Source: Larix kaempferi
Taxonomy: Eukaryota; Streptophyta; Pinopsida; Pinales; Pinaceae
Direction of reading: 5' to 3'
DNA: 64,000 nt
NCBI GenBank assembly: GCA_027924585.1
Contig: BSBM01000870.1
Span: 5,145,001-5,209,000, forward strand
Position 1 is the stretch's first letter, and each line of letters starts with the position of its first letter. Shown here piece by piece: positions 11,461 through 21,970 of the stretch. A program made the translations under genes and the position numbers. The notes below the pieces were generated by a model that was not told the DNA's origin, did no database searches, and worked only from the letters and a program-made list of their open reading frames with translations.

Positions 11461-11847
11461 TGTGAAGAACCTGCAATAATTAATTAATGCAAATACACGA
11501 GATATCATAAATAACATAACTCATAATCACTTTTATATTGATCACAGGCCACTTCGAGGGGGAAACCTCCTTTGAGCAAGCTCAATACAATTAACTTCAT
11601 GGTGCCTTCAATGACCTCAACACACACTTATATACTAAGTCTATGCCCAATACTATGACTCAAAATCATGGGACATATAATACTACGGGACGACTTACAA
11701 AGCATATGCATCCAATACTATGGGTCAATACTATGGACTAATGTAAACTATGGATCAACAAATACTACGGGACAACTTATAAATCATATGTGTCCAACAA
11801 CAATATACTAACATAGTAAAGAGAAGGGTTGACACGGGTTCCTAACA
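11461..11847 (-). repeat. 5' LTR of deleted chromovirus
   Basis: 387 bp, equal in length to 7550-7936, and beginning immediately after the target base run CAAAA on its outer side. Confidence 0.92.
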
Positions 11848-12145
11848 CAAAACCCAAATTAAAGAAAAAATCTAGTACATGTATCAAGTTCTTCCTCACA
11901 CTACATCCCAACATGAGAGGATATGAATTGATATCATCAATGCTGATACCTATTCCCTATAGGAATTCCACCCTTTCCTTCATAATATCAACTGTCGATG
12001 GAAGCTCCAATTCTTCCAACTCATCAGGCACAACCCCCAAACTTCTCAAGTACTCATATACTATGACTCGAGAAGCCAGCTTGTCCTTGACCTCCTTCAC
12101 AGCACCCCATGTCACTATTGGCATCTGATATTCTTGAAATTTGTT
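11848..12145 (-). pseudogene. mTERF4/BSM-like pseudogene, N-terminal part
   Basis: This is the upstream piece of the mTERF pseudogene at 6482-7549, cut off by the chromovirus. On the minus strand it reads a segment with VYEYLRSLGVVPDELEELEL, then DIMKERVEFL, then DINSYPLMLGCSVRKN, which is the N-terminal start of the mTERF repeats in mTERF4-type proteins. A TAG stop at 11957-11959 interrupts it, where the family usually has a polar codon such as CAG. Upstream of about 12145 the similarity ends; no transit peptide is visible, so the 5' end is missing or too decayed to see. Confidence 0.8.
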
Positions 12146-12296
12146 TGACTATGCTGAAGATACCCTTGTGGTCACTACTGAAATGACCCTTGCTTGATCC
12201 AACATGCATGTCATCGATGCTATTGTTACGGAAATAGGCCTATTCCTTTCCAAAGTGCAGTCTTTATCAAACATACTCCTTCCTTAAGGGCACTTT

Positions 12297-12530
12297 ATTT
12301 CAGTTAGGCCTTTTTGGATCGAATGGGAAAATAATGTCCTTGTCAATATTTTTGTCAAACCTGATTTAATCTCACCAGGATATCTTTTAGTCAATTGGGT
12401 AGATGGTGCTCGAAAGGGTATTGTTGCCAAACTAGGCCTAATTTCAGTTGGATTTTTATTGTTTGATTGGGATGAGAATTCCCTAGTAAATACTATTTCC
12501 AAACCTGAGTTAATGCAAGTTGGTTTCTTC
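12297..12530 (+). repeat. 72 bp in-phase tandem repeat (24-residue protein repeat)
   Basis: Three complete units begin at 12297, 12369 and 12441, and a fourth starts at 12513. In the plus frame the units open with ISVRPFW, ISPGYLL, ISVGFLL and MQVGFF, and share WxxxNxxVN and KP(D/E)L-like positions. The frame stays open across the three units and ends at TAG 12531-12533. The minus strand is also open, so the coding strand is not certain. I do not recognise the protein. Frame-like sequence appears to continue beyond the chromovirus at 19293. Confidence 0.7.
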
Positions 12531-12595
12531 TAGTTCAGTGTGCTTGAAACTGCTAGTGTTGCTTCTTTTACCATACAATTTTCAGGATTTGTTGG

Positions 12596-13556
12596 TGATG
12601 CAGGAGCATCGGGGCCTAGGCAGATCAGTCGAAGTTGATCGACCAAAGGGAGCCGACCAGTGCGAGTACCGATGACCACTGGTACGGAGAGCAAGTTGAC
12701 TTGTCAAAGTCAACAAGTCAGGCAGAAATAGTCAGGGTGCGGCTGACTAAAGGAACAACGGATGTCGCGAGAGGTCGAGAATCGATAGGAAATGGTTGAC
12801 AAACGACGAGCGGCATAAGATGTCAGGTATTCGACAAGTGTTCGAACTATGACATAACAGGGTTTGGCGAAGCCAAGTGTAATTGAGAAAGGAGTGAACC
12901 AACAGGAAGGTCGAGATGTGACTGACTGTTGTAGCAGGGTCGGAAGGACAGAAAGTCAAGGGACTATGCCTAGTAGCCATTTGTGGTTGCTGAGGAAGTT
13001 ATTACAGTTACTGTGAGTTGGTGAAGGACATGACAGGGGACGTCATTGACTGAGGTTGTGCAGCATGGACAGAAGCTGACGGTGCAGGTTCACAGGATTT
13101 GGAAGGATCGACGAATGGAGGGGAATGCATGTCTCGGGATTGCAATCTTCTTGGGAACAAAACCCATAGAGTAGAAGAGGAAGGAAAGGCCTTCAGTCTG
13201 AGGAGAGAGAGAAGAGAAGAGAGAGCAGAGAGCAGAGCCGAGAGAGTTGTGAAGAGTCACACCGGTCGAAGAGCAGAGAGTTGAGCTCGAACCATAGCTC
13301 AGAGTTCTGTGGCGAACCAGGAGAGGGTGAGGTCGACACATAGGGAGAACACACCATAGTTACTTCTAAGTTGTAACGGCTAAGGCCGATTGTTGTTAGT
13401 TATTTGCTTAGAGTTATTTAGCATTGTAATTGATTTCAAAGAAGTAATATAAGCCACTCCTGGCATCTTGTTCTACACCTTGTTTGTGTAAGCATTGTGG
13501 TTTGTGTCATGTGTATTGTTAAGCAAGAAAGTATCCCGTAGGGTGACTTGCGTTCA
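12596..13556 (+). repeat. 5' LTR of Galadriel-like element
   Basis: 961 bp, paired with 18328-19287. Its 3' segment (from about 13545) is the first unit of a tandem triplication that continues into the primer site. Confidence 0.92.
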
Positions 13557-13712
13557 GTTGGTATCAAAGCCCGGAAGCGAGTCCGGTTGGAGAAGATGAC
13601 TATACCAACCTGACTTGCGTCAGTTGGTATCAGAGCCCGAAAGCGAGTCTGGTTGGAGAAGATGACTATACCAACCTGACTTGCGTCAGTTAGTATTAGG
13701 ACCCAGAAGTGT
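13545..13712 (+). repeat. 66-67 bp triplication spanning the LTR end and primer site
   Basis: Units start at 13545, 13612 and 13678, each opening GACTTGCGT(T)CAGTTGGTAT or a decayed form. The first two each carry a TGGTATC(A)(A/G)AGC primer-site sequence; the third is degraded. The units therefore repeat the LTR terminus together with the primer binding site. Confidence 0.88.
13559..13570 (+). other. primer binding site, Galadriel-like element
   Basis: TGGTATCAAAGC, one mismatch from the initiator-methionine tRNA type, two bases after the LTR. A perfect copy, TGGTATCAGAGC, lies in the next tandem unit at about 13625-13636. Confidence 0.85.
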
Positions 13713-13730
13713 GAGAGTTTTCAGTGGAAG

Positions 13731-14760
13731 TTGAAAATAGCTCATAGAGGCATTAATGTCCGAGGACGAAGAGCATGTGGCGCAGCAGCTATCACAGTGG
13801 ATCATGAGATGTTCGATGAATGCATCCGATTGATGCGAACTTTGAAAAATGAAGTCGCAGAGATCAAAGTAAACCAAAGGCATGTTTGCATTCCTGAAGC
13901 ACTAGACCACAACGATGAGGAAGTTGAGGAAAATCTCATCAAGCTTCTGACAGAAATGAGAGGTCGGGTGAAAATAGATGTGCGTACATACTCGGGAAGC
14001 CTAGACCTAGAAGACTTGATCAACTGGTTCAAAGAGATAGAGAAATACTTCGATGTAGAGCAGATCGAGGATCCTAAATGGGTTAAGACTGCATGTCTAA
14101 GGTTGAAGGGTCATGCCTCGTTGTGGTGGGACAATGTACAGGCTGAAAGACTCAAGAAAAGCAAGGAGAAAATTAAATCTTGGGATAGAATGGTTGCCAA
14201 GTTGAAGGGGAAGTTCTTGCCAAACGACTATGTGGTTTCCCTGTTCTGAAAGCTACAAAACTTTTGATAAAAAGAGATGACCACGAAAGAGTACATGGAG
14301 GAGTTATACCGATTGTCGATTCGATCAGGACAAACTGATGAAGGAGAAGAAGCTGTTGCTAGATATGTAAATGGATTGAAATACACTATTCAAGATGAAC
14401 TCAGCATGTCGAGATTCACAGCAGTCGGAGAATCCTATCAGTTAGCTCTGAAGGCAGAAGAGAAACATTCAAGGAAGTCCGCAGCGAATAGAGGGAGGAT
14501 GACTGGTCGGGGTGGAAAGACTGTCTCCATGAAGGGTCAAGGTAGCAGCTATAGGAAAGAAGGTGTCGCAGATAGTCGACACATGGAAGGGACATCGGCG
14601 AAAGAAAGTGCACAAGAGAACCGATGCGATGGTCATGAGAACCGCGGTCAAGGCGCGTATAGTCGAAGTGGTCCATCCAATAAGAAGGGAGCTAACAGAC
14701 CAGCCATAATCTGTTACAAATGTTGAGGAACGGGACACAAGGCATACGAGTACCCATAAA
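13731..14760 (+). pseudogene. Galadriel-like gag, broken
   Basis: Gag (capsid and nucleocapsid). The first frame (13731-14249) has a coiled, charged N-terminus and the capsid core with YSGSLDLEDLINWF and KLKGHASLWWDN. It stops at 14247-14249. The reading continues in a shifted frame (14277-14726) with DEGEEAVARYVNGL, a basic glycine- and arginine-rich stretch, and the start of a zinc knuckle (CYKC). A TGA at 14724-14726 cuts the knuckle, and its last cysteine position reads tyrosine. No separate gag stop is expected in the intact family, where gag and pol are one frame. Confidence 0.85.
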
Positions 14761-14891
14761 ACCTACATACTGCAGAAGAGTCAAAACCCAGACGTCAAAA
14801 GGATGAGTAAGTCAATGAGAGGGAAGAATCAGCATCAGATAGCAGTGGAGGTGAGAAAAGGAAGAACCAGAATCTAACAGTTCAGAGAGCC

Positions 14892-15362
14892 TTGATCCAG
14901 GAAGATCAACGTGATCCGATGGAACCAGTACAACGGAAGGCGATCTTCCGAACGGAGGTGCGGATCGGAGAATGGCATTGCAAGACCATAGTTGATGGTG
15001 GGAGTACAGAGAATCTTGTGTCGACAAAAGTCATTGACAAGATCAGGTTGAAATGTCAAGAACATCCACACCCTTACAAGATCTCATGGTTATAGAAAGG
15101 ACACTGTGTTAAGGTGACCAAACAATGCCTGATCAACTTCAGAGTTGAAGGATTGGAGGACAGTGTATTGTGTGATGTAGTTCCCATGGATGCATGCCAT
15201 CTGTTGTTAGGAAGATCATGGAAATATGATCGTAAGATGATCTATGATGGTCGAGATAACACAGTCACAGTGTGGAAGAATGGTGTGAAAAGGACTCTTA
15301 AGCTGAGGCGAGAAGAGCCAGCCAAAGGTAGGGATGGCAAGAACAATCTTTGGGAAAAGTGA
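14892..15362 (+). pseudogene. Galadriel-like protease, broken
   Basis: Aspartic protease segment of the polyprotein. The active site reads VDGGSTENLVS, the DGG version seen in several plant gypsy lineages, followed downstream by DACHLLLGRSW. A TAG at 15093-15095 interrupts it and the frame ends with TGA at 15360-15362. It would process gag-pol if intact. Confidence 0.82.
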
Positions 15363-15368
15363 GTGTTG

Positions 15369-16678
15369 ATGAGCACCTCCATGGAATTACTTGCAGAGGA
15401 AGAGAAACAGTCAGGATGTTTTGCAATCATTCCAAAAGGACCATATGTTGAAGGGATGACCAACGAGGAGAACATTCTGGTCGAAGTGTAGGAGTTGCTC
15501 GATGAGTTTCGAGACATAATGGCTGATGAGGAATCGACAGGATTGCCGCTGACAAGGAATATATCCCATCAGATCGACTTGATTCTAGGGGCGAGTCTGC
15601 CAAACAAAGCACCATATAGGATGAGTCCAACAGAGGGATAGGAGCTCAACCGACAAGTCCAAGAGTTGTTGGACAAGGGATTGATCCGAGAAAGTTTGAT
15701 CCCGTGTGCAGTACCAGTAGTATTGACACCAAAGAAGAGCAAGGAATGGAGAATGTGTATCGATTCTAGAGCCATCAACAGGATCATGATCAAGTATTGA
15801 TTTCCATTTCCAAGGATGGATGACTTGATGGATTGCCTGAGTGGAGCAACATACTTCACGAAATTAGACCTGAAGAGTGGGTATCACCAGATTAGGTCAG
15901 AGAAAGAGATGAATGGAAGGAAACATTCAAAACGAGAGAAGGGTTACATGAGTGGTTAGTCATGCCGTTCATATTGACTAATGCACCTTGTACATTCATG
16001 AGACTAATGGATGAGGTGCTGAAACCTTTCTTAGGAAATTCTGTCGTAGTTTATTTAGATGACATTTTGCTTTTCAGTCGGACCAAGTCAGAACATTTGG
16101 AGCACGTTCAACAAGTATTACAGAAATTGCAGGAAGAGAAGCTGATGGTCAACCTGCAAAAGTTTTTATTCATGAAGAAGGAATTGGTGTACTTGGGTTT
16201 TGTAATTTCAAGTAAAGGGTTGGAGATGGACCCCGAGAAGGTGAAGGCAATAGTAGATTGGCCGGAATCAACAAGTGCGACTGCAGTGAGAATTTTCCAT
16301 GGACTTGCTAGTTTCTACCGGAAGTTCATTCAGGGATTTAGTCAGATTTTTGCACCATTGATAGAATGCATAAAGAAGGGCAAGTTCAAGTGGATGGATA
16401 AGGTTCAGGAAGATTTCGACAAATTGAAGGAATAGGTCACCGAGAGCCCAGTTTCGGCACTCCTAGACTTTGACAAAGTTTTCCAGGTCGATTGTGATGG
16501 GAGTGGAACAACAATTGGAGAAGTGTTGAGCTAGGAAGGCCGAGCAATTGCATTCTTCAGTGAAAAACTGAATGGAGCGAAGCGGAAATATTCAGTCTAT
16601 GACCAAGAATTTTATGCTATCATACAAGCATTGAAGAAATGTAGGAATTATTTGTTGCCTCAAGAATTTGTGTTATAG
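15369..16678 (+). pseudogene. Galadriel-like reverse transcriptase and RNase H, broken
   Basis: RT begins after the LDEFRDIM segment (about 15500) and carries [15 protein letters not shown] (about 15850). A frameshift between about 15895 and 15960 precedes the MPFILTNAPCTF segment, then the catalytic YLDD at about 16050 and LGFVIS. RNase H follows with FQVDCDGSG, AIAFFSEKL and YDQEFYAI. Stops: TAG 15489-15491, TAG 15639-15641, TGA 15798-15800, TAG 16433-16435, TAG 16532-16534, TAG 16676-16678. All fit single C-to-T changes in CAG or CGA codons judged against the family pattern. Confidence 0.87.
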
Positions 16679-17866
16679 ATGGATCACCAACCACTGAGGT
16701 ATCTGAATACTCAGTCGAAATTTGATCAGAGGCACATGAAGTGGGTGGAGCTGCTCCAAAGATATACATTCATGTTGAGACATAGGTCGGGCAAGTCGAA
16801 CAAGGTTGTCGACACATTAAGCAGGAGAGTTGAGTTGTTGGGAACAATGACTGTTCAGGCAACAACGATAGAGTCGATAAACACGGAGTATGAGACTGAC
16901 GAAGATTTTGCGGAAGCATGTAAGGCTTGTCGTGCGCCTTGGAGCATCGAAAAAACTCCATATTTGAGTTATTTCATTCAAGAAGGTTATTTGTTCAGGG
17001 GAAGTCAGCTGTGTATTCCCAGAGGATCAATGAGAGAGAACCTAATCCGAGAATTTCATAATGACGGGTTAGCAGGGCACTTTGGGATCGAGAAGACCAT
17101 ATCATTGGTCGATAAGAAGTATTTTTGGCCAAGGATGTCGACAGATGTCAGAAGATGGGTTCGACAATGTCAAATTTGCCAGTTGGCAAAAGGAAGGAGT
17201 CAGAACACGGGGTTGTATACACCATTGCCGATACCAGAGAACCCGTGGGAGCATCTTAGCATGGATTTTGTGTTAGGATTACCGAGGACTCGGCAGGGAA
17301 GCGACTCAATATTTGTTGTAGTCAACAGATTTTTGAAGATGGCACATTTCATACCATGTAAGAAAACAAGTGACGCCACAGGGATCGTTGTACTATTCTT
17401 TAAGGAAATAGTCAGGCTGCATGGGTTGCCAAAGAGTATCACATCGGATCGGGATACGAAATTCATGGGGCATTTTTGGAGAACCCTATGGAAGAAACTC
17501 GACACGAAGTTAGAGTTTAGCTCAACACATCATCCACAGACGGACGAACAAACCGAGGTTGTAAACAGATTTTTGGGAAACCTTCTGAGATGTTTAGCGG
17601 TCAACAGACCCAAGCAGTGGGAAAATGTGTTGGCACAGGCAGAATTTGCATATAACAATTATGTGAATCGATCAACAGGATTGAGCCCATTCCATATTGT
17701 TCAAGGGAGGAGTTCACATGTAGTGGTAGATTTGGTCGAATTGCCGACAGAAACCAGGAAGAGCACAGATGCAGAATCATTCACAGAGCATATGCATGAA
17801 GTTCATGAAAATGTGCAAAAGCACATCAAGAAGAGTAACGCGGCCTACAAATTGAGAGCTGACTGA
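16679..17866 (+). pseudogene. Galadriel-like RNase H end and integrase
   Basis: The longest open part of the element, 395 codons. It holds the end of RNase H (MDHQPLRYL, KWVELLQRY, LRHRSGKSN) and then integrase. The zinc-binding HHCC set is visible (HNDG, GHFG, CQICQLAKG). The DDE core reads SMDFVLGLP, SDRDTKFMGHFW and DEQTEVVNRF, so all three acidic residues remain. The frame ends with TGA at 17864-17866, consistent with a CGA change, although the integrase C-terminal domain should continue. Confidence 0.9.
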
Positions 17867-18342
17867 AGAAAAAGGATACTATCATTCCAAGAAGGGGACT
17901 TAGTCTATGCCTATTTGCGGAAGGAGCGATTTCCGATAGGAACATACAACAAGCTGAAGTTGAAGAAGATAGGACCATGCAGGATTTTGAAGAATATTTC
18001 AAACAACGCATATGTGTTGGAATTACCAGAAGACTTGAACATTTCAGCAATGTTCAATGTCTCAGACCTGTACAAATTTGAAGAAGGGTCAAGTAGTAGA
18101 AAGGAGGAAGGAACAAGTATCGACCGGGCAGAACAGGTTCCAGACCAACATAAAGAAGGGATCGCAGAAGTAATCAACAAACGCAAAGTAGTGCATACCC
18201 GTAGATAGCGCATGAAGGAATACTTGGTGCGATGGACAAATGATGAGTTGCAAGAGGCAACGTGGATTTCCGAAGAGGAGTTCAGAAGACTGATCGAGCA
18301 GTCAAATTCTTTTTCACCTGGGGATTCTGATGCAGGAGCATA
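17867..18342 (+). pseudogene. Galadriel-like integrase C-terminus and chromodomain
   Basis: The integrase C-terminal domain is recognisable by GDLVYAYLRKERFP and KLKLKKIGPCRIL, then NVSDLYKF. A chromodomain follows (EYLVRWTNDELQEATWISEEEF). In chromoviruses this domain binds histone marks and guides integration. A TAG at 18206-18208 falls just before it. The frame runs a few codons into the 3' LTR and ends at 18340-18342. Confidence 0.85.
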
Positions 18343-19287
18343 GGGGTCTAGGAAAATCAGTCGAAGTTGATCGACCGAAGGGAGCCGACTAGCGGGAGTG
18401 TAGATGACCATTGGTATGGAGAGTAGGTTGACTTGTTGAAGTCAACAAGTCAAGAAAAAAAAGTTTGGGTGTGACCGATTGAAGGAACAGCAGATGTCAC
18501 AAGAGGTCAAGAATTGATAGGAAATGGTCAACAGATGACGAGTGGTGTAATATGTCGGGTAGTCGACAAGTGGTCGAACTACGACGTAACAGGGTTTGGC
18601 GAAGCCAAGTGTAATTGAGAAAGGAGTGAACTGGCAAGAAGGTCAAGATGTGACTGACTGCTATAGCAGGGTGGGAAGGACAGAAAGTCAAGGGAGTGTA
18701 CCTAGTAGCCATTTGGGGTTGCTGAGGAAGTTATTACAGTTATTGCGAGTTGGTGAAGGACATGACAGGGGACGTCATGGATCGAGGCTGTGTAGCACGG
18801 CTAGAAGCTGACAGTGTAGGTTCACATGATTTGGCAATATCAGCAAACAGAGGGGAATGCGTGTCTCGAGATTGTAATCATCTTGGAAACAACACCCGCA
18901 GAGCAGAAGAGTAAGGAAAGGCCTTCAGTATGAGGAGAGAGAGCAGAGAAGACAGAGCAGAGAGCAGAGCCGATAGCATTGTGAAGAGTCACACCGACCG
19001 AAGAGAAGAGAGTTGAGATCGAACCATAGCTCAGAGTTCCGTGGCGAACCAGGAGAGGGTGAGGTCAACACACAAGGAGAACACACCATAGTTACTTCTA
19101 AGTTGTAACGGCTAAGGCCGATTGTAGTTAGTTATTTGCTTACAGTTATTCAGCATTGTAACCAATTTCAGAGAAGTAATATAAGCCACTCCTGGCATCT
19201 TGTTCTACACCTTGTTTGTGTAAGCATTGTGGTTTGTGTCGTGTGTATTGTTAAGCAAGAAAGTATCCCATAGGGTGACTTGCGTCA
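18328..19287 (+). repeat. 3' LTR of Galadriel-like element
   Basis: 960 bp, with the same ends as the 5' LTR; bounded on the right by the GTTGG target duplication. Confidence 0.92.
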
Positions 19288-19292
19288 GTTGG

Positions 19293-21318
19293 CTTGGAAA
19301 ATGATATGGGTAGTGCCCAAAGGAAAGTTATTTTGTATGGTTTCAACTTAATTTCATTGTTTATACCGCTTAAAAGTGGCATGGGCCTCACCAATATCCA
19401 ATTTTTTTCATATGGCTTGAATTGGGTTGAATTGATCTCATGGGGATCGAGCTTGGCATTGACTAAATATTCAAGGTAGTCACTGGAGTGATACAACAAT
19501 AATGGCTAAAAACACTCCCACATTGATTATGAAATCCCATGTTGAGCTAAACCTTGCCAACAATATGAACCCACTGTTGCTATTCCTGCTCTTTACCCAA
19601 CACCAATCTAAATCCTATATAAAATATAAAAATCCTTTGACATTGAACATTGGTAACTAGAAAAGTGACATGGATTCCAACCTCCTTGGTTTGTGATCAA
19701 ATTTGGAGGAATTGGAGAACCAAAATAGGTATTTTTATCAGTTATTGCATGCTTCAAACAAAGATAAACAAAAGCAAAAGCAGCGCTTGTGTGCATGGTA
19801 AATACTAGGATCTGTGCAGAAAAGAGCCTTTGGGAACCATTGCGATTAACCAGAGCTGCTATGTGGTTTGAATATCCTTCGAAAATATCTCTAAATCTAT
19901 TTGAAAACAAAGGTCAGTTCAGTGGTCTTTAGCATTTTGCTTTTGGAATTCAAACAAGATGTTGTTGCCTTCTCATTCTATTGTGCATCACCAACATCGG
20001 TTTTAATGCTTCCTTGTGAATCCTGGGGTTTATAGGGAAGTGGATGACACTATGTTCTTGACCTTTGTTATTTCGGTTTTATCACACTAGATCCGTCTTA
20101 TTATTATTGTTTTTTAACATATTATTTAATGAACTTATTTTTGTTTTCAAAGAAAAAAAGGCATACCATTAAGTTATATAGTATATGAAAGTTTACAATA
20201 AACATAAAAGCCGTTTCACATGAAGCCAAAAACAACGCCAATAACTCCAAGACGCCCGCATGGACAATAGAACAAGAATACCTACAAAGACCCACATGTC
20301 TAACAAAAGACACAATCCCACAATGGGCAACACGACACCACAAGACTGCAACAGGTAGTCCAGAAAAAAATGTAGGGCTCGCATCAAAAGCCCAGTGTCA
20401 CATCCCCTCCCATCAATCCAACGCAAGGAAGGGAACATGACTGCAGATCTTGGGATTTTACATAAACACACCCCCATTCATTAGATCCATACAAATAAAA
20501 ACATATGTATGTGCAGATCTACCAAACACAACAAAAGTAAAATTCTTCTACACACATATATCATGCAATTTCTAGCATATTGATAACATTCATCAAATAA
20601 TTAAAACCGTGCAGAAGTAAAGCACATAAATAAAATACTCGTCTTGCTCTAATTTTTTCCCAAGCAACTAGCTATGTCAATGCAATGTTCCACCCAACCA
20701 TAGGCCAATTGTGTTCATCAATCTCTCAACACAACTACCACCCCGTAGCTGGGCATGATTTCTACAAGCAAAAAGGGGACTCTCAAGCTCAATATAGCCC
20801 AAGCAACTTCATATCTAAGCCAATCCATCCCACAGCTGGGTTTATCAAGACAATGTGAATCCTTCTATTTTCTATGCTTGCACTCAAGCTCAAGCATAAG
20901 ATAGACAAGAAGATGATACTATTCCATGTGACAGTGTACTAATATACATTGACTAGTCACTATGGTTGAATACAAAATTCTTTTACATAGGACATGTACC
21001 TTAGTTAATATTTGACGCTTTATTATTTTTATTATTACTATTATTATGTGTGTTCATTACAAAAACTGTGATATTTTCTCCATTTCATGCAACATTTTCA
21101 TCAACTTAAAACTTGTAGAGTTCTAAGCTCATTTATTGAAATAGCATGGAGAGTCCATACTAAATTTTGATTATCACCCTATCTTACCTATATATTGTTA
21201 GAACATTATGAATCAAATTGTGAGCATTCTTACTTGTTATAGAATATAATATTCCGTTAGGTAAAACCAATTACAATTATGTATCAAGCATTGGTCAGAT
21301 TCCCAAAATAAAGCCTAC
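19293..21318. other. no confident gene; continuation of the repeat-frame target, then AT-rich DNA
   Basis: Right after the target duplication a plus-strand frame (19294-19479) continues in the style of the 24-residue repeat region, suggesting the chromovirus split one coding-like stretch. A minus-strand frame of 100 codons at 19608-19910 has no family I recognise. The rest, including a poly-A rich stretch near 20150 and GC-richer sequence at 20210-20470, shows nothing identifiable. Confidence 0.4.
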
Positions 21319-21970
21319 CTTGATAAGTAGTGCATTACAGGTGCAATTCTCAATCGCCTTTGAAACTCTTTTAGGATTTGTCACTAGTAGGTCATCTCCA
21401 ACCACTTTCAACCCATATAATCAGTATCTAGGCATCAACAATATCACATACAAAATGCCTTAGACATATTGTCTGATGGAATAACAACCTAAAACTATAA
21501 ACTAACGGCGACATACCTGACAAATTCCATCACCAATAAGAGTTTTTGTGTTTTCCCAATCATCCTGATCAAAGGGATCTTCAATCGAGACAAATGGGTA
21601 CTATGTATGATACAACAAAGGTTCCAAGATCAGGATCAACTATGTTATGGATGGTATAATACTAAGCCTTTTTGACAGAAAACATCAGTTCCAAGAGGGA
21701 AGCGTATTTGGTTTAAATATTTAAGAAGCATTGATACTTATCATATTCATATACAATTTTAAGATTTCATTTTTCCCTACAGAGCTTCTAAACTTCTTGA
21801 ACTACACTAGTACGATAAATAACATAAAACATTTCCAACAAAGAGGAAAGTTGACAAGTGAATTTCTTACCAGAGCAAATCTCTTTGTACATGTCAATCA
21901 TCTCCTCTCCTGTTTTGACATCTTCCCCCGAATTATTTGGTGTTTTGAAGTACAGGTCATATTTCTCATT
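21319..21970 (-). pseudogene. enolase (ENO3-like) fragment, three exons
   Basis: Three exon-like blocks on the minus strand match enolase, the glycolytic enzyme that turns 2-phosphoglycerate into phosphoenolpyruvate. Block A (about 21969-21871) reads EKYDLYFKTPNNSGED and MIDMYKEICS. Block B (21600-21517) is 28 codons with FVSIEDPFDQDDW and ends GICQ. Block C (about 21405-21319) reads [14 protein letters not shown] and CNALLIK. The GICQ and KEIC wording fits the plant ENO3 branch better than ordinary cytosolic enolase. Donors GTAAG, GTATGT and GTAGG remain. The acceptor of block A reads AA rather than AG, the A-to-B phase does not fit, and block C is one base off phase. The N-terminal half and C-terminal barrel end are absent. 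It looks like an unprocessed pseudogene. Confidence 0.8.

Larger units (their letters stand above)
7550..11847 (-). mobile_element. Ty3/gypsy chromovirus, internally deleted, inside mTERF pseudogene
   Basis: A 4298 bp minus-strand LTR element. LTRs of 387 bp each (TGTTAGGAACC...TTCACA on the minus strand) flank it, with GAAAA (7545-7549) and CAAAA (11848-11852) as a 4 of 5 target duplication. A primer site and polypurine tract sit in the right places. Gag, protease, RNase H, a stump of integrase and a chromodomain remnant are readable, but the RT core and most of the integrase core are missing. This is therefore a non-autonomous deletion derivative. The mTERF reading frame resumes on the far side. 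Confidence 0.92.
12596..19287 (+). mobile_element. Ty3/gypsy chromovirus, Galadriel-like, complete but mutated
   Basis: A 6692 bp plus-strand element with LTRs of 961 and 960 bp (TGATGCAGGAGC...CGTCA) and a perfect GTTGG target duplication (12591-12595 and 19288-19292). Gag, protease, RT, RNase H, integrase and a C-terminal chromodomain occur in gypsy order. The terminal chromodomain and DGG-type protease are like Galadriel/Tcn1-lineage chromoviruses. About ten nonsense codons and at least one frameshift make it dead. Confidence 0.93.

Noticed and set aside
19608-19910. Minus-strand 100-codon frame with a hydrophobic segment
   Set aside because: It looks somewhat protein-like but I could not link it to a family or to flanking exons.
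20122-20477. Minus-strand frames of 73 and 94 codons rich in cysteine and leucine
   Set aside because: Overlapping in two frames, no recognisable domain and no splice or start context; treated as chance.
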